Source: Gammaproteobacteria bacterium
Lineage (GTDB): Bacteria > Pseudomonadota > Gammaproteobacteria > Pseudomonadales > Azotimanducaceae
Length of the DNA: 64,000 nucleotides
Assembly: GCA_002684495.1 (NCBI GenBank)
Contig: NYVG01000015.1
Coordinates: forward strand, 255,138-319,137
Direction of reading: 5' to 3'
The notes under the pieces were generated by a model. That model was given only the letters and a program-made list of their open reading frames with translations, did not search any database and was not told the DNA's origin. This document shows, piece by piece, positions 33,718 to 43,090 of the stretch (its first letter is position 1; each line of letters starts with the position of its first letter). A program made the translations under genes and the position numbers.

Positions 33718-35418
33718 ATGGAATACGATCTGATTATCTCTGGCGGCCGTGTCATCGACGGCACCGGTGCTGATGCCATTCAGGCCGACATCGCGATCAG
33801 CAACGGACGCATTGCGCGCATCGGTGATCTAGGTGCAGCGACGGCAGCGGAGACCATTGATGCCAAGGGCAAGGTGGTTACCCCCGGATTTATCGACCTG
33901 CATACCCATTTGGACGCCCAGGTCGGTTGGGACCCGCTGATGAGTTCAAGCTCTTATCACGGGGTCACAACAGCCCTGATCGGTAACTGCGGTGTTACCT
34001 TTGCTCCCTGTAGCCCTGACAATCGCCGCTATTTAGCAGAACTTATGGAGTCGGTCGAGGACATTGCAGCTGACGCAATAATGGACGGACTGCCCTGGAA
34101 TTGGACCTCTTACGGCGAGTACCTAGACTCAGTGCAGGCCTTACAACCGGCACTCAACATTGTTGGCCTCGCAGGACATTCCGCCATTCGCTACGAAGCT
34201 ATGGGCGACCGCAGCATGGATGAGGGTGCCCAAGCCTCAACTAAAGAACTCGCGCACATTTCCAAGATGGTGCAACAATCCGTGGAGGAAGGCGCTGTGG
34301 GCTTTTCAACCTCGCGCTTTTTATTGCACACCGTTCCAGACGGACGCTGCACCCCAGGCACTTGGGCAGACCTGCGAGAAACCAAGGCCATTCAAGAAGC
34401 GGTGGTCGCCGGTGGCGGTATCGGCGCCGTTTTCCAATCAGCTAACGATATGCAAACTCGTTACCAGACCGAATTGCAAATGTTCCGCGATGCCACCGAT
34501 CTCGGCTGCCAAGTACTGTTCTCTGGCGGCACCGGTGCCGAAGGTGACGGCGGCGTAGCGCGTTGGGGCGAATTTTTCGAGAGCCAAAACGAAGGCGGTA
34601 AGCGTCTGGCAAGCATCTGCCATACCCGCCCGTCCGGCGCTTTTTTTGGCCTAGCCCAATTATCGCCTTTCACTAGGAGTTCTAAGGCTTGGAAAGATCT
34701 GATGGCGTTACCCACCATCGAAGATCGGGTCAACGCACTACGCAATGAAACCACTCGCGCTAAGCTTATTGCTGAAGGCATTGAAGCCGGCGACATGAAA
34801 AACCTCGCGCACATGCTGCACCCGTTTGGCAGCGATGCGACCCCAAATCTGGACTTCGTACGCAAGCAAAGCCTGTTACAACTGGCTGAAGCCGAAGGTA
34901 AGGACCCAGTAGAGATCTACGTCGAACGTCTACTGGCATCGGAAGGCAAAGAGTTTTTCAACTTCTGGATGTTTGGCGGCAATCTTGAAAACCAGTGGAA
35001 ATACATGCAACTACCCCACGTCGTTCCGATGCTGGGTGACGCAGGCGCTCACGTTGGTTTCTTTACCGACACCGACTCGCCAACCGTACTGCTCAGCGAA
35101 CTGACCCGCGAACAAGGGGTTTATTCGCTGCCAGAAGCGGTGCACCGAATCACTGGCAAATCAGCCGAAATTATCGGTCTTAAGGAACGTGGAGAACTGC
35201 GTGAAGGTTGGCATGCAGACATCAATATTATTGATTACGAAAATCTGTCGACCTGTCATCCAGAGTACGTTAATGACTTCCCCCACGGCGGCGGGCGCTT
35301 CATTGTGAAGGGCAAAGGCTACGATGCAACCATCGTTGCGGGCAAAGTCATTATTAAAAACGGCAAGCATACGGGTGATCGACCCGGGCAAGTTATCCGC
35401 GAATTCATTCGCGGCTAA
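33718..35418 (+). CDS. N-acyl-D-amino-acid deacylase family amidohydrolase
   Basis: The product is 566 residues from the ATG at 33718, preceded by GGGGGCGAAC; an in-frame TTG at 33706 overlaps that site. The metal-binding HxH is in PGFIDLHTHLDAQ (about residues 60-72). Other family elements are GNCGVTFAP, GLAGHSAIR, DAGAHVGFFTDTDSPTVLLSEL (a metal Asp) and GELREGWHADINIID. D-aminoacylases release D-amino acids from N-acyl derivatives; close relatives act on other amides or cyclic ureides. It is about 80 residues longer than D-aminoacylase, and such large members are common in marine gammaproteobacteria. A clear terminator follows. Confidence 0.88.
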   Translation: MEYDLIISGGRVIDGTGADAIQADIAISNGRIARIGDLGAATAAETIDAKGKVVTPGFIDLHTHLDAQVGWDPLMSSSSYHGVTTALIGNCGVTFAPCSPDNRRYLAELMESVEDIAADAIMDGLPWNWTSYGEYLDSVQALQPALNIVGLAGHSAIRYEAMGDRSMDEGAQASTKELAHISKMVQQSVEEGAVGFSTSRFLLHTVPDGRCTPGTWADLRETKAIQEAVVAGGGIGAVFQSANDMQTRYQTELQMFRDATDLGCQVLFSGGTGAEGDGGVARWGEFFESQNEGGKRLASICHTRPSGAFFGLAQLSPFTRSSKAWKDLMALPTIEDRVNALRNETTRAKLIAEGIEAGDMKNLAHMLHPFGSDATPNLDFVRKQSLLQLAEAEGKDPVEIYVERLLASEGKEFFNFWMFGGNLENQWKYMQLPHVVPMLGDAGAHVGFFTDTDSPTVLLSELTREQGVYSLPEAVHRITGKSAEIIGLKERGELREGWHADINIIDYENLSTCHPEYVNDFPHGGGRFIVKGKGYDATIVAGKVIIKNGKHTGDRPGQVIREFIRG

Positions 35419-35428
35419 GCTTGAAATT

Positions 35429-35454
35429 AAAGCCCCTTATCGGGGCTTTTTTTT
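35429..35454 (+). terminator. Rho-independent terminator after the amidohydrolase gene
   Basis: AAAGCCCC (35429-35436), a short TTATC loop and GGGGCTTT (35442-35449) are followed by a run of eight Ts from 35447. It is a classical intrinsic terminator 10 bases after the stop codon, and separates this gene from the methyltransferase gene that starts at 35481. Confidence 0.9.
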
Positions 35455-35480
35455 GACTGACCAAAAACTCAAGGTGACCA

Positions 35481-36302
35481 TTGCCACAAGATAATAAAGA
35501 ACAGGCTGACTACTGGAATGATCGGGCTGGTAATACCTGGGCAGAACTACAGGATCGGTTAGATACGCTGCTCAAGCCGCTATCCGAAGCCGGATTGCGT
35601 GCCGCCAATGTAGAAGATGGCCAACGGGTGCTGGATGTAGGTTGCGGTTGCGGCGACACCAGTATCGCATTAGCCGCCCATGGCGGCATCGTGCAGGGCG
35701 TGGACATATCTGATCCCATGCTGGCGCGGGCGCGCAGCCGCTCGAGCGATGTGGAATTCATATTAGCCGACGCAGCTAATTTCGCACCCGACCAACCCTA
35801 CGATTTGATTTTTTCGCGTTTTGGCGTGATGTTTTTCAGCGACCCCACCGACGCATTCCGCAATTTACACAGCCTGTTGAACGCGGATGGGCGGCTGGTC
35901 TTCGTCTGCTGGCAACCACCATCAGAAAACCCGTGGATGTCAGTCACCGGTCGCGCGATTGCGCCTTATCTACCTGAGGCCAAAACACCATTAGACCCAA
36001 GGGCCCCTGGCCCTTTCGCTTTTGCCGATGCAGACCACGTCCGCACTATTCTCAGCAACAGCGGTTTTCACAGCATTCAATTCAATCCTTTTACTGCGTC
36101 GTTGCGATTGGGCGAAGATACAGACCAAGCCCTAGCGCTACAGACCCGAGTCGGCCCTGCTGCGCGGGTTATGGCGGAACTTGGTGGTGAGGATAGAGAA
36201 CAAGCTTTAGCCGCGGCTCGCAGCGCCTTGGCTGCTCACCAAGGCCATAATGGCATCCACCTGGACGCCGCGGTTTGGATCGTAAGCGCAGCGGCGTCCT
36301 AG
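35481..36302 (+). CDS. Class I SAM-dependent methyltransferase
   Basis: The 273-residue product starts at TTG because AAGGTG lies about seven bases upstream and no in-frame ATG precedes the fold. QADYWNDRAGNTWAELQDRLD leads into motif I VLDVGCGCGDTSIALA (about residues 49-64). This is followed by the acidic-loop GVDISDPMLARAR and motif DLIFSRFGVMFFSDP. This resembles the UbiE/Methyltransf_25 and related small-molecule methyltransferases. The substrate is unknown. It is separated from the amidohydrolase gene by a terminator and is convergent with the Baeyer-Villiger-type gene. Confidence 0.87.
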   Translation: MPQDNKEQADYWNDRAGNTWAELQDRLDTLLKPLSEAGLRAANVEDGQRVLDVGCGCGDTSIALAAHGGIVQGVDISDPMLARARSRSSDVEFILADAANFAPDQPYDLIFSRFGVMFFSDPTDAFRNLHSLLNADGRLVFVCWQPPSENPWMSVTGRAIAPYLPEAKTPLDPRAPGPFAFADADHVRTILSNSGFHSIQFNPFTASLRLGEDTDQALALQTRVGPAARVMAELGGEDREQALAAARSALAAHQGHNGIHLDAAVWIVSAAAS

Positions 36303-36406
36303 CAATATGCAATGGATTTCGATCAACGAGCAAATTATGGGCGCATTCACCAATCGCTCGCAGTCAAGCGTCGGCCTATGGACTGAAAAGAGCCGTGACA
36401 AGTGCC

Positions 36407-38215
36407 TCAGCGCAACTCTAATCCGGTCAGGGTGCCTTCTTCTCGCCAGGCTTCGATCACTTTAAAAAACTTCACTGGGCCAGCCCCATAGGATCCGTTC
36501 TGCACACTCTTCGGATTCGGTTTACCCTCATTGTTGTAATAACCCGGCGTACATTCCGCCTGAAAATTTTCGCTCAAGCGGGACATTTTAATGATTTCTT
36601 GGACCCACTCCTGCTCAGCTTCCTCGGTCACCTCAACAACCTTGGCGTTCGATTGCGCAACCTGCCGAATAATGTAGGCAATGTGTTTAGCCTGCTCATT
36701 CATGGCATGGGGAAAGCTAACAGTAAAACCAGATTGCGCCTGAGAAATAATAAAACAGTTGGGGAAACCTGCCGTTTGCATCCCGTGTAAGGTCGCAATG
36801 CCGTCGTCCCATTTGTCTTTTAGGCTTTGACCATTACGCCCAATCAAGTCATATCCCGAGCGACGGGTGTAGTCGGTGCCTACCTCGAAGCCAGTTGCAA
36901 AGATCACACAATCCAACTCGAATTCTTGGCCGTTCGCCACCAACCCAGTCTTGGTAAAGCGTTCAACACCAACACCGTCGGTATCAATTAAGTGCACACC
37001 GGGTAAATTAAAACTCGGCAAATACTCATCATTGAAACACGGACGTTTACAAAACTGCCGGTAATACGGCTTCAAAGATTCGGCGGTATCTTGATCAGCA
37101 ACGTCGGCTTCTGCCCGAGCACGGATTTGTTCCATTTTTTGGAAATCCGCCAGCTCCATTTTTTCCGCAATTTCCGCCGGCGACAATCGCCCCATGCCTT
37201 TGAAGTTCACCATTGAGCCGAGGTTGCGAATAATCTCCGTCCAACCGTCGTTCACCAAATCTTCATCAGCAAAGCCACCGGATACCAGAGTCATGAAATT
37301 ATCCATACGCGCCTGCTGCCAGCCAGGTTTGAGGCTGGCTGCCCATTCCGGATCGGTGGGACGATTAGCCCGCACATCTACCGAACTCGGAGTGCGCTGA
37401 AATACAAACAACTCATCTGCGCCTTTCGCTAGGTGCGGCACACACTGTATTGCAGTAGCCCCGGTGCCAATAATACCCACGCGTTTACCACGTAGCCCCG
37501 TGAGATTGCCTTCAGGGCCACCACCGGTATACCCATAGTCCCAACGGCTGGTATGGAAAGTGTGGCCCTGGTATTCACTGATGCCTTGAATACCCGGTAA
37601 TTTCGGACGATTCAGTGGACCATTAGCCATACAAACATATTGCGCGCGCATTTTGTCGCCGCGATTTGTGAACACGGTCCAGAGCTTGTTGTCCTCATCC
37701 CATTCCATGCCTTCAACCTCAGTTTGAAAACATGCGTATTCGTAGAGGTTAAATTTTTCCCCGATCGCTCGGCTGTGGGCTAGAATTTCTGGGGCGTGGG
37801 TATATTTCTCCTTAGGTACGAAATTCAACTCTTCGCAGAGTGGCAGATAAACATAGGATTCCACATCACAAGCGGCTCCGGGATAGCGGTTCCAATACCA
37901 AGTGCCGCCGAAGTCGCCGCCCTTTTCGATTATCCGTACCCGTTTTACCCCGGCCTCGCTCAGGCGCGCACCTGTGAGCAGACCACCGAACCCACCACCG
38001 ACAACAATACAATCCACTTCATCTGCCAATGGCGCGCGGCTATAACCCTGCTTTACATAGGGGTCATCCACATAGCGGGAAAAATCTCCCGTGACTTCCT
38101 GGTACTGCTCATTACCGTCGACCCGCAGGCGCTTGTCGCGCTCTGCTCGGTATTTTTCGCGCAACGCTTCCGGATCAAAACCCAGCTGCTCCGCTGTCGT
38201 TTGCTGTGACGTCAT
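36407..38215 (-). CDS. Baeyer-Villiger-type flavin monooxygenase
   Basis: The 602-residue protein begins after a perfect AGGAGGTTCCT. FAD-binding GGGFGGLLTGARL (about residue 73) and NADPH-binding GTGATAIQ (about 250) flank the fingerprint YQGHTFHTSRWD. This matches the Baeyer-Villiger FxGxxxHxxxW pattern, with Tyr replacing the first Phe. The N-terminal 60 residues and FGGTWYWNRYPGAACDVES are typical of cyclohexanone/phenylacetone/steroid monooxygenase relatives, which insert oxygen next to a ketone. A role in ketone or steroid side-chain breakdown is possible but not shown. The gene stands alone behind the beta-propeller lipoprotein gene. Confidence 0.9.
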   Translation of the reverse strand: MTSQQTTAEQLGFDPEALREKYRAERDKRLRVDGNEQYQEVTGDFSRYVDDPYVKQGYSRAPLADEVDCIVVGGGFGGLLTGARLSEAGVKRVRIIEKGGDFGGTWYWNRYPGAACDVESYVYLPLCEELNFVPKEKYTHAPEILAHSRAIGEKFNLYEYACFQTEVEGMEWDEDNKLWTVFTNRGDKMRAQYVCMANGPLNRPKLPGIQGISEYQGHTFHTSRWDYGYTGGGPEGNLTGLRGKRVGIIGTGATAIQCVPHLAKGADELFVFQRTPSSVDVRANRPTDPEWAASLKPGWQQARMDNFMTLVSGGFADEDLVNDGWTEIIRNLGSMVNFKGMGRLSPAEIAEKMELADFQKMEQIRARAEADVADQDTAESLKPYYRQFCKRPCFNDEYLPSFNLPGVHLIDTDGVGVERFTKTGLVANGQEFELDCVIFATGFEVGTDYTRRSGYDLIGRNGQSLKDKWDDGIATLHGMQTAGFPNCFIISQAQSGFTVSFPHAMNEQAKHIAYIIRQVAQSNAKVVEVTEEAEQEWVQEIIKMSRLSENFQAECTPGYYNNEGKPNPKSVQNGSYGAGPVKFFKVIEAWREEGTLTGLELR

Positions 38216-38303
38216 AGGAACCTCCTAACTGCTAACTCCCTACCTGCACGACGACCCGCCGGCATAGATTAAGCCGCAAATGGTAGCATGTTCCAATGCT
38301 AGG

Positions 38304-40334
38304 TTAATGCGGCCCGGATTGGTTGAAGGGATCGTTCCAAAATGCAGAAAAGACATTGGCGCCGTTAATGAAGTAGACCGCATCGCCGGAAATCACCCCA
38401 CGACTGAGACTGCTATCCGGGTACTCGCCGGGCGCCAGTCCCTTAACAGATAAATACCCCAAATCAATCAGGGAAGCGCCAGCGGCCTGGTCTTTGTTGC
38501 GAATTTCCAGCAACTGCAAGCGTTCAGAATAATCCCATTTCCCGCGCCGGTAGCCAGAAAGCGGCAGAGTATAGCGATCAGTGGTAGTGCCCGCTAAATA
38601 ACTGAATGCGTGCCGATCAAATTCCGCAGCGCTGAAGCCCCAATCCAGATCCTGACCCAAGGTCAGCACTCCCTGACTCCTCGGGGACTCAAAGTCACTG
38701 ATATCGAAGAGTTCTAATTTGACCTCATTATCCTCTGATCGCCCGAGACCCAGTAGCAAATCGTCAGTGACCGGATGCAAAAAATTGCTAAAACCTGTGA
38801 CTTCCAGAGCGCCAACGATATAGGGATCAGTAGGATCACTCAGATCTATGGTGTAAAGAGGATCTGTACGCTCAAAGGTAACCAAGTACGCGCGACTACC
38901 AACGAATCTGACACCATATAAATCCTCATTGGGTTTGCCAATTTCATCGCTACGCGTGTCGTTAGGGATCTGACCCACCGTATTGAGCTTTTTCTCTCTT
39001 GGGTCTGCCTGCAATACGAACAGACTATGATCCAAACGGTCCGCATCATCTTGAGTGTATTGGGTAGTAACTAAGCGCACATAGTCCGCTGCGGCACTGA
39101 TACGAAAATCGCTCTGCTCCCCCAAAAATAGCGCGCCCTCAACCCTTCCGGAGCCTGCGTAAGCGAGCGTGTTGCCCAAATCGAACTTATGCAGGTAGGT
39201 GCGATAACTATCGCTGGGCGAATCGTAATCGACCTGAGTAAGATACAGGGCATCCGAGGAAAAGTAGGCACCGTCGGAAAACTCCAGATAACACAGCCCG
39301 TCGGTCACGGCGCCGGTTTGCGGGTCTACCGTAATAACCGAAGTCACCGTCGGGTAACCAAGCTCTGCAGGCGCCAGTAGATGATCGACGTCAATCGAAA
39401 AGCAACGCTCAGCGCTAAACAGATCAAGCGCAGTGCCATTTTCCAACACCCGCGGTAACACACTGGCCCAGTCCAGATTTTCCAGCAGCTCTGCGTTTTT
39501 TGACCTTTGTTCAGCATCGGTGGGGTTATAAACCAGTCCATCAATGGTCGGCGAATGCCTGGATACAATATGCACCCCCGATGCGGTCTTGCGACTCGTC
39601 ACCAATACCCCGTCTATGCTGACCTCGGCCAGCGCCGAGGGATTCGAAGGATCGGTTAAATCATAGAGCTGCAATCCCGTCGATTCGCCCTGCCAAGACT
39701 CTAACGACCGACCACCAAAAACGCCCCACCAATTTGTTGCAGTAAGCGCCAACAGCCGGTCTTGCTGCTGATACAGCCCCTCCACACTAAACCCATCATC
39801 CAGTGGAATCTCGGCCAGAGCAGTGACACCGGCATCTTCAGGGGTTGTGCGGAGCACCCGGATACTGCGTGTTTGTGTGCTTTTATCTGTCTCTGACTGG
39901 GACACTACCGTGTCGGCTGAGGCGAGTGCTGGTTCTGCGAACACCACACAGCAATCCATACTGCGAGATGGTGCGATGTAGAGATATTCGCCGTCATATT
40001 TTACGGCGTCGTATTCATCCACGGAATTTTCAGCGGTATAGGTCACCGAAAAGCCACTGGAACTAACACCCGCACCGCTCTCTGCCGTAGCAGTCAGAGC
40101 CGCATCTGTCGTACCTTTCGACCGCTCCGAGCCATCGAGGGCAAACTCATAGGAGGCTCGAAAGGTTGCAAGGACTTCTGTTTCAGTCTTTGCATTGGTC
40201 AACAGCGCCGTCGGCGTATCATCACCAACCGGCGGCTGAGGAATCACCAGATCGGACGCACTGCTGCCGCCACCACAGCCCTGCAGCACAGCGACCACAC
40301 ATACGCACAACAAGAGATTATGTAATCGCCGCAC
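38304..40334 (-). CDS. Beta-propeller domain lipoprotein
   Basis: The product is 676 residues starting at a GTG at 40334 with GGAG six bases upstream; a TTG at 40346 is an alternative. The lipobox LQGC (Cys20) predicts an outer- or inner-membrane lipoprotein, followed by a low-complexity GGGSSASD linker. The rest matches the secreted beta-propeller family (Pfam PF09826-like), with repeated blades such as DLTDPSNPSALAEVSIDGV, DLSDPTDPYIVGALEVTGF and DISDFESPRSQGVLTLGQD. The YLYIAPSR and YLVTFERTDPLYTIDL segments repeat that blade style. Its function is unknown, perhaps binding or scaffolding on the cell surface. Confidence 0.85.
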   Translation of the reverse strand: MRRLHNLLLCVCVVAVLQGCGGGSSASDLVIPQPPVGDDTPTALLTNAKTETEVLATFRASYEFALDGSERSKGTTDAALTATAESGAGVSSSGFSVTYTAENSVDEYDAVKYDGEYLYIAPSRSMDCCVVFAEPALASADTVVSQSETDKSTQTRSIRVLRTTPEDAGVTALAEIPLDDGFSVEGLYQQQDRLLALTATNWWGVFGGRSLESWQGESTGLQLYDLTDPSNPSALAEVSIDGVLVTSRKTASGVHIVSRHSPTIDGLVYNPTDAEQRSKNAELLENLDWASVLPRVLENGTALDLFSAERCFSIDVDHLLAPAELGYPTVTSVITVDPQTGAVTDGLCYLEFSDGAYFSSDALYLTQVDYDSPSDSYRTYLHKFDLGNTLAYAGSGRVEGALFLGEQSDFRISAAADYVRLVTTQYTQDDADRLDHSLFVLQADPREKKLNTVGQIPNDTRSDEIGKPNEDLYGVRFVGSRAYLVTFERTDPLYTIDLSDPTDPYIVGALEVTGFSNFLHPVTDDLLLGLGRSEDNEVKLELFDISDFESPRSQGVLTLGQDLDWGFSAAEFDRHAFSYLAGTTTDRYTLPLSGYRRGKWDYSERLQLLEIRNKDQAAGASLIDLGYLSVKGLAPGEYPDSSLSRGVISGDAVYFINGANVFSAFWNDPFNQSGPH

Positions 40335-40567
40335 CAGTTTCTCCAAGTCTCAATAGAATTTTCGCAGCATACAGATGTCGTCAGCTTATATAAACGAAAA
40401 TAGGAATTATTCGCAAAAAAAAGCTGAACACTGTTGCTGCAACGGGTATTTTGCAACCAGCCTTGTAGCGGCCTGATACTGACGTCTGGCTCTGCAATGC
40501 GTAATGGGACTCCCAGCCCATCACCGAATCTGCTATACCAACGTTATCATTGGATACAGAGACCGTC

Positions 40568-41725
40568 ATGAGCGCAAACCAGACACATCGCGGCACCCAT
40601 AAAGTGAACGGTAAAAAGGTTTCCGTGGAATTTATCGCCGCTCAATCACCCACCGCCGTAAAAAATGGCGCAGGCTTCCATCCCTGCCAAGGTCTGTATT
40701 TCAGTCCCACTGACCAACCCGTGCATACCGCGTTTATTGCAGCGCACTATAACGTCGACTTCAGCGAACATTACCTCGCACCACTCATGGCCAGCCGCGG
40801 CTACGGCTTTTTGGGCTGGAATACACGCTTCCGGGGTAATGAGGGTTTCTTTTTGCTCGAGCACGCACTTATTGACCTGGGTGTCGGCGTACGCTGGTTA
40901 AAAGAAACAGCCGGTGTGGATAATATCGTAATTCTGGGAAATTCCGGGGGCGGCTCATTAATGGCAGCTTATCAATCCCAAGCCAAGGGGGTGACCATGC
41001 ATGCGACCCCCGGATTGAAGCTACCCACAGCACTAGAAGATCTGGACGCAGCCGACTTTTATATATCCCTGTGTGCACACCAGGGCCGACCCGAAGTGCT
41101 GACGGAATGGTTCGATCCGGCAGTCACCGATGAAACCGACCCCATGAGCGTCGATCCGAATCTGGACATGTATAACCCTGCCAACGGACCCAGCTACAGT
41201 GCCGAATTTATTCAAGGCTATCGCCAGGCACAGATCGCGCGAAATCATCGTATAACCGATTGGTGCCATAGCGAACTGAGTAGACTAGAGTCTCTAGGGC
41301 ACCGGGATAGAGCGTTTAACCTGTATCGGACTTGGGCCGATTTGCGACTGCTCGATGGCAGCCTTGATCCTTCCAAGCGCATCATTGGTCGTTGTTATGC
41401 AGGCGATCCCAAAACCGCCAACTACAGCCCCCGGGGCATTGGCCTCACCAATACCCTGCGCACCTGGTTGTCCATGTGGAGCTTAAGAGATTCCTGTTGC
41501 CGCGGTGCAGCACACTTGGCGCGAATCACAGAACCGGCCCTAGTTATTCAGAGTGATGCTGATACCGGCGTGTTTCCCAGTGACGCCAAAGCGATTTTTC
41601 AGCAACTGGCATCCAGTGACAAGACACTACATATGATTAGCGGAGATCACTACTTGCAAGACCCTAACGGCGCAAGGGATGTCGCTGTAGATCTCATTCA
41701 AAACTGGTTACGGGCGCAGCTATAA
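40568..41725 (+). CDS. Alpha/beta hydrolase
   Basis: The protein has 385 residues from the ATG at 40568. The nucleophile elbow is GNSGGGS (about residue 130) in IVILGNSGGGSLMAAYQ. A late acid and His are visible in VIQSDADTGVFPSDAK and MISGDHYLQDP. A long helical lid region lies between them. The N-terminal RFRGNEGFFLLEHALIDLGVGVRWLKE resembles polyester- or lactone-hydrolase-like alpha/beta proteins of marine bacteria. The substrate is unknown. Its 3' end overlaps the convergent VOC gene by six bases. Confidence 0.85.
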   Translation: MSANQTHRGTHKVNGKKVSVEFIAAQSPTAVKNGAGFHPCQGLYFSPTDQPVHTAFIAAHYNVDFSEHYLAPLMASRGYGFLGWNTRFRGNEGFFLLEHALIDLGVGVRWLKETAGVDNIVILGNSGGGSLMAAYQSQAKGVTMHATPGLKLPTALEDLDAADFYISLCAHQGRPEVLTEWFDPAVTDETDPMSVDPNLDMYNPANGPSYSAEFIQGYRQAQIARNHRITDWCHSELSRLESLGHRDRAFNLYRTWADLRLLDGSLDPSKRIIGRCYAGDPKTANYSPRGIGLTNTLRTWLSMWSLRDSCCRGAAHLARITEPALVIQSDADTGVFPSDAKAIFQQLASSDKTLHMISGDHYLQDPNGARDVAVDLIQNWLRAQL

Positions 41726-42307
41726 ACCACTAACGGGTCGACCATCAGATTTTATGCCATGCTCGTCTACCGGCAGATCGGCGTGCTCAATCCCCGGCTG
41801 TAGGGTCGCGCAGAACTCCAACATAATGCCATCGGGGTCGAGGAAGTAGAACGAGCGAATCCAGGTTTTCTCCGATGCCTCCGCCCCTACGCGTGATTCT
41901 TCGCCGGTAACCACATCGTTATGGTTAACCACCGGCGTACAATCAACACCCTTGGCCACCAACTGTTCGCGGTAGTCGTCTATCTGTTCTGCTGCAACAT
42001 TGAACGCAACATGATTCATTGAGCCATGAGCAGAGCTAATATTGCCGGCACGGCTACCAACAATATTTTTTACTGAAGCCACACCGGGCTTTGCAGGTTC
42101 AGCGTCGTTAAACCAGAAGAACGCAAGCTCCGAGCCATTGCCCATATCAAAAAAGAAGTGCTGGCCGTAGCCTTCTAAATCAAAACCCTTGGTCAGACGC
42201 AAACCCAGCGTATTGCTATAGAAATCTACTGTGCGAGCCATGTCCTTGCACACCAGAGCGAGATGATGAACTCCGTTAAGTTGTATCGCTTCAGACTCCG
42301 TTGCCAT
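41720..42307 (-). CDS. VOC-family (glyoxalase/bleomycin-resistance/dioxygenase fold) protein
   Basis: The 195-residue product has GGGGAGATCAGT before the ATG. NGVHHLALVCKDMARTVDFYSNTLGLRL starts the first beta-alpha-beta unit, and SMNHVAFNVAAEQIDDYREQL with SFYFLDPDGIMLEFCATLQPG gives the second. His13 or 14, His in NHVAF and Glu in LEFC are candidate metal ligands, as in extradiol dioxygenases and glyoxalases. It probably acts on a small aromatic or keto compound; the exact reaction cannot be read from sequence. Its stop region overlaps the convergent alpha/beta hydrolase gene. Confidence 0.85.
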   Translation of the reverse strand: MATESEAIQLNGVHHLALVCKDMARTVDFYSNTLGLRLTKGFDLEGYGQHFFFDMGNGSELAFFWFNDAEPAKPGVASVKNIVGSRAGNISSAHGSMNHVAFNVAAEQIDDYREQLVAKGVDCTPVVNHNDVVTGEESRVGAEASEKTWIRSFYFLDPDGIMLEFCATLQPGIEHADLPVDEHGIKSDGRPVSGL

Positions 42308-42376
42308 ACTGATCTCCCCTCTCTATGCACCGGCTTCTTTTCTGGCAGAATTTCCCGGCAATAGCAACCAAAGCCG

Positions 42377-42961
42377 CTATGCCAACAGCAGCGCCCAAAG
42401 CACTACCGCAATAGTGAGCAGGGCCAAACAGCGATTCAACCCTTTGCTCGCCCCCAAAGCGCGGCGCAGCAACACTCCAGCGAGACACCAAGCACTGTGA
42501 AATACCAATTGCGCCAAGGCAAAACTCAGGGGGATTAAAAAATACTGCTCGGCAAAAGATGGCGACGCAGGCATGAACTCAGAGAACGCCAACACCACCA
42601 TAACCCAAGTTTTCGGACTGAGGGGATGGACAAATAAACCATCACGAAAACTCAATACGCGACTGTGCTGCTGACTTTCCGAGTGCGCATTCCAACCACG
42701 CAGAGCCAGCCAAATCATATAGGCGGCACTGCATAGCGCAAAGACTTGAGCCAACCTAGGATGCTGTTGCACCAGTAGCGTTAGCCCCAATGCCATCGCG
42801 CCGTTGAGCACCAATTTACCGGTGATCAGGCCGAGGTTAAATGGCATGCAGCGCCAAAACCCCTGCTGGGCACCTGCGGTCATAATCAACAGGTTCGCAG
42901 GGCCCGGCGTGCTCACCATCAAAACAATGAACAGCCACAGGGCGCCGTAGCTATCTAACAC
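42377..42961 (-). CDS. LysE/RhtB-family exporter
   Basis: The product is 194 residues starting at GTG 42961, chosen because GAGGTGG lies nine bases upstream; a TTG at 42976 is in frame but would overlap that site. It has about six transmembrane helices. The family pattern MVSTPGPANLLIMTAGAQQGFWRCMPFNLGLITGKL occurs in helices 1-2 and HPLSPKTWVMVVLAFSEF follows later. LysE/RhtB exporters release amino acids or similar metabolites. It is divergent from the GST-like gene across a region with a strong Fur box, so export may be iron-controlled. Confidence 0.88.
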   Translation of the reverse strand: MLDSYGALWLFIVLMVSTPGPANLLIMTAGAQQGFWRCMPFNLGLITGKLVLNGAMALGLTLLVQQHPRLAQVFALCSAAYMIWLALRGWNAHSESQQHSRVLSFRDGLFVHPLSPKTWVMVVLAFSEFMPASPSFAEQYFLIPLSFALAQLVFHSAWCLAGVLLRRALGASKGLNRCLALLTIAVVLWALLLA

Positions 42962-43025
42962 CGTGGCCCACCTCAATACGCTGCACAGCCAGCAAAACTG
43001 GCGCCGGCATGCGCGGGCTAATCGA

Positions 43026-43044
43026 AATAATGATAGTCATTATT
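43026..43044. promoter_or_regulatory. Strong Fur box in the exporter / GST-like divergent promoter
   Basis: AATAATGATAGTCATTATT matches the 19-base Fur consensus GATAATGATAATCATTATC at 16 of 19 positions. It lies 46 bases upstream of the GST-like start and 64 bases upstream of the exporter start, so one site could repress both. The same half-sites recur at 46224-46242. Confidence 0.85.
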
Positions 43045-43090
43045 ATTGCCTTGTGGTATCTACACATGCAGATTTCTAAGGAGAGCGATC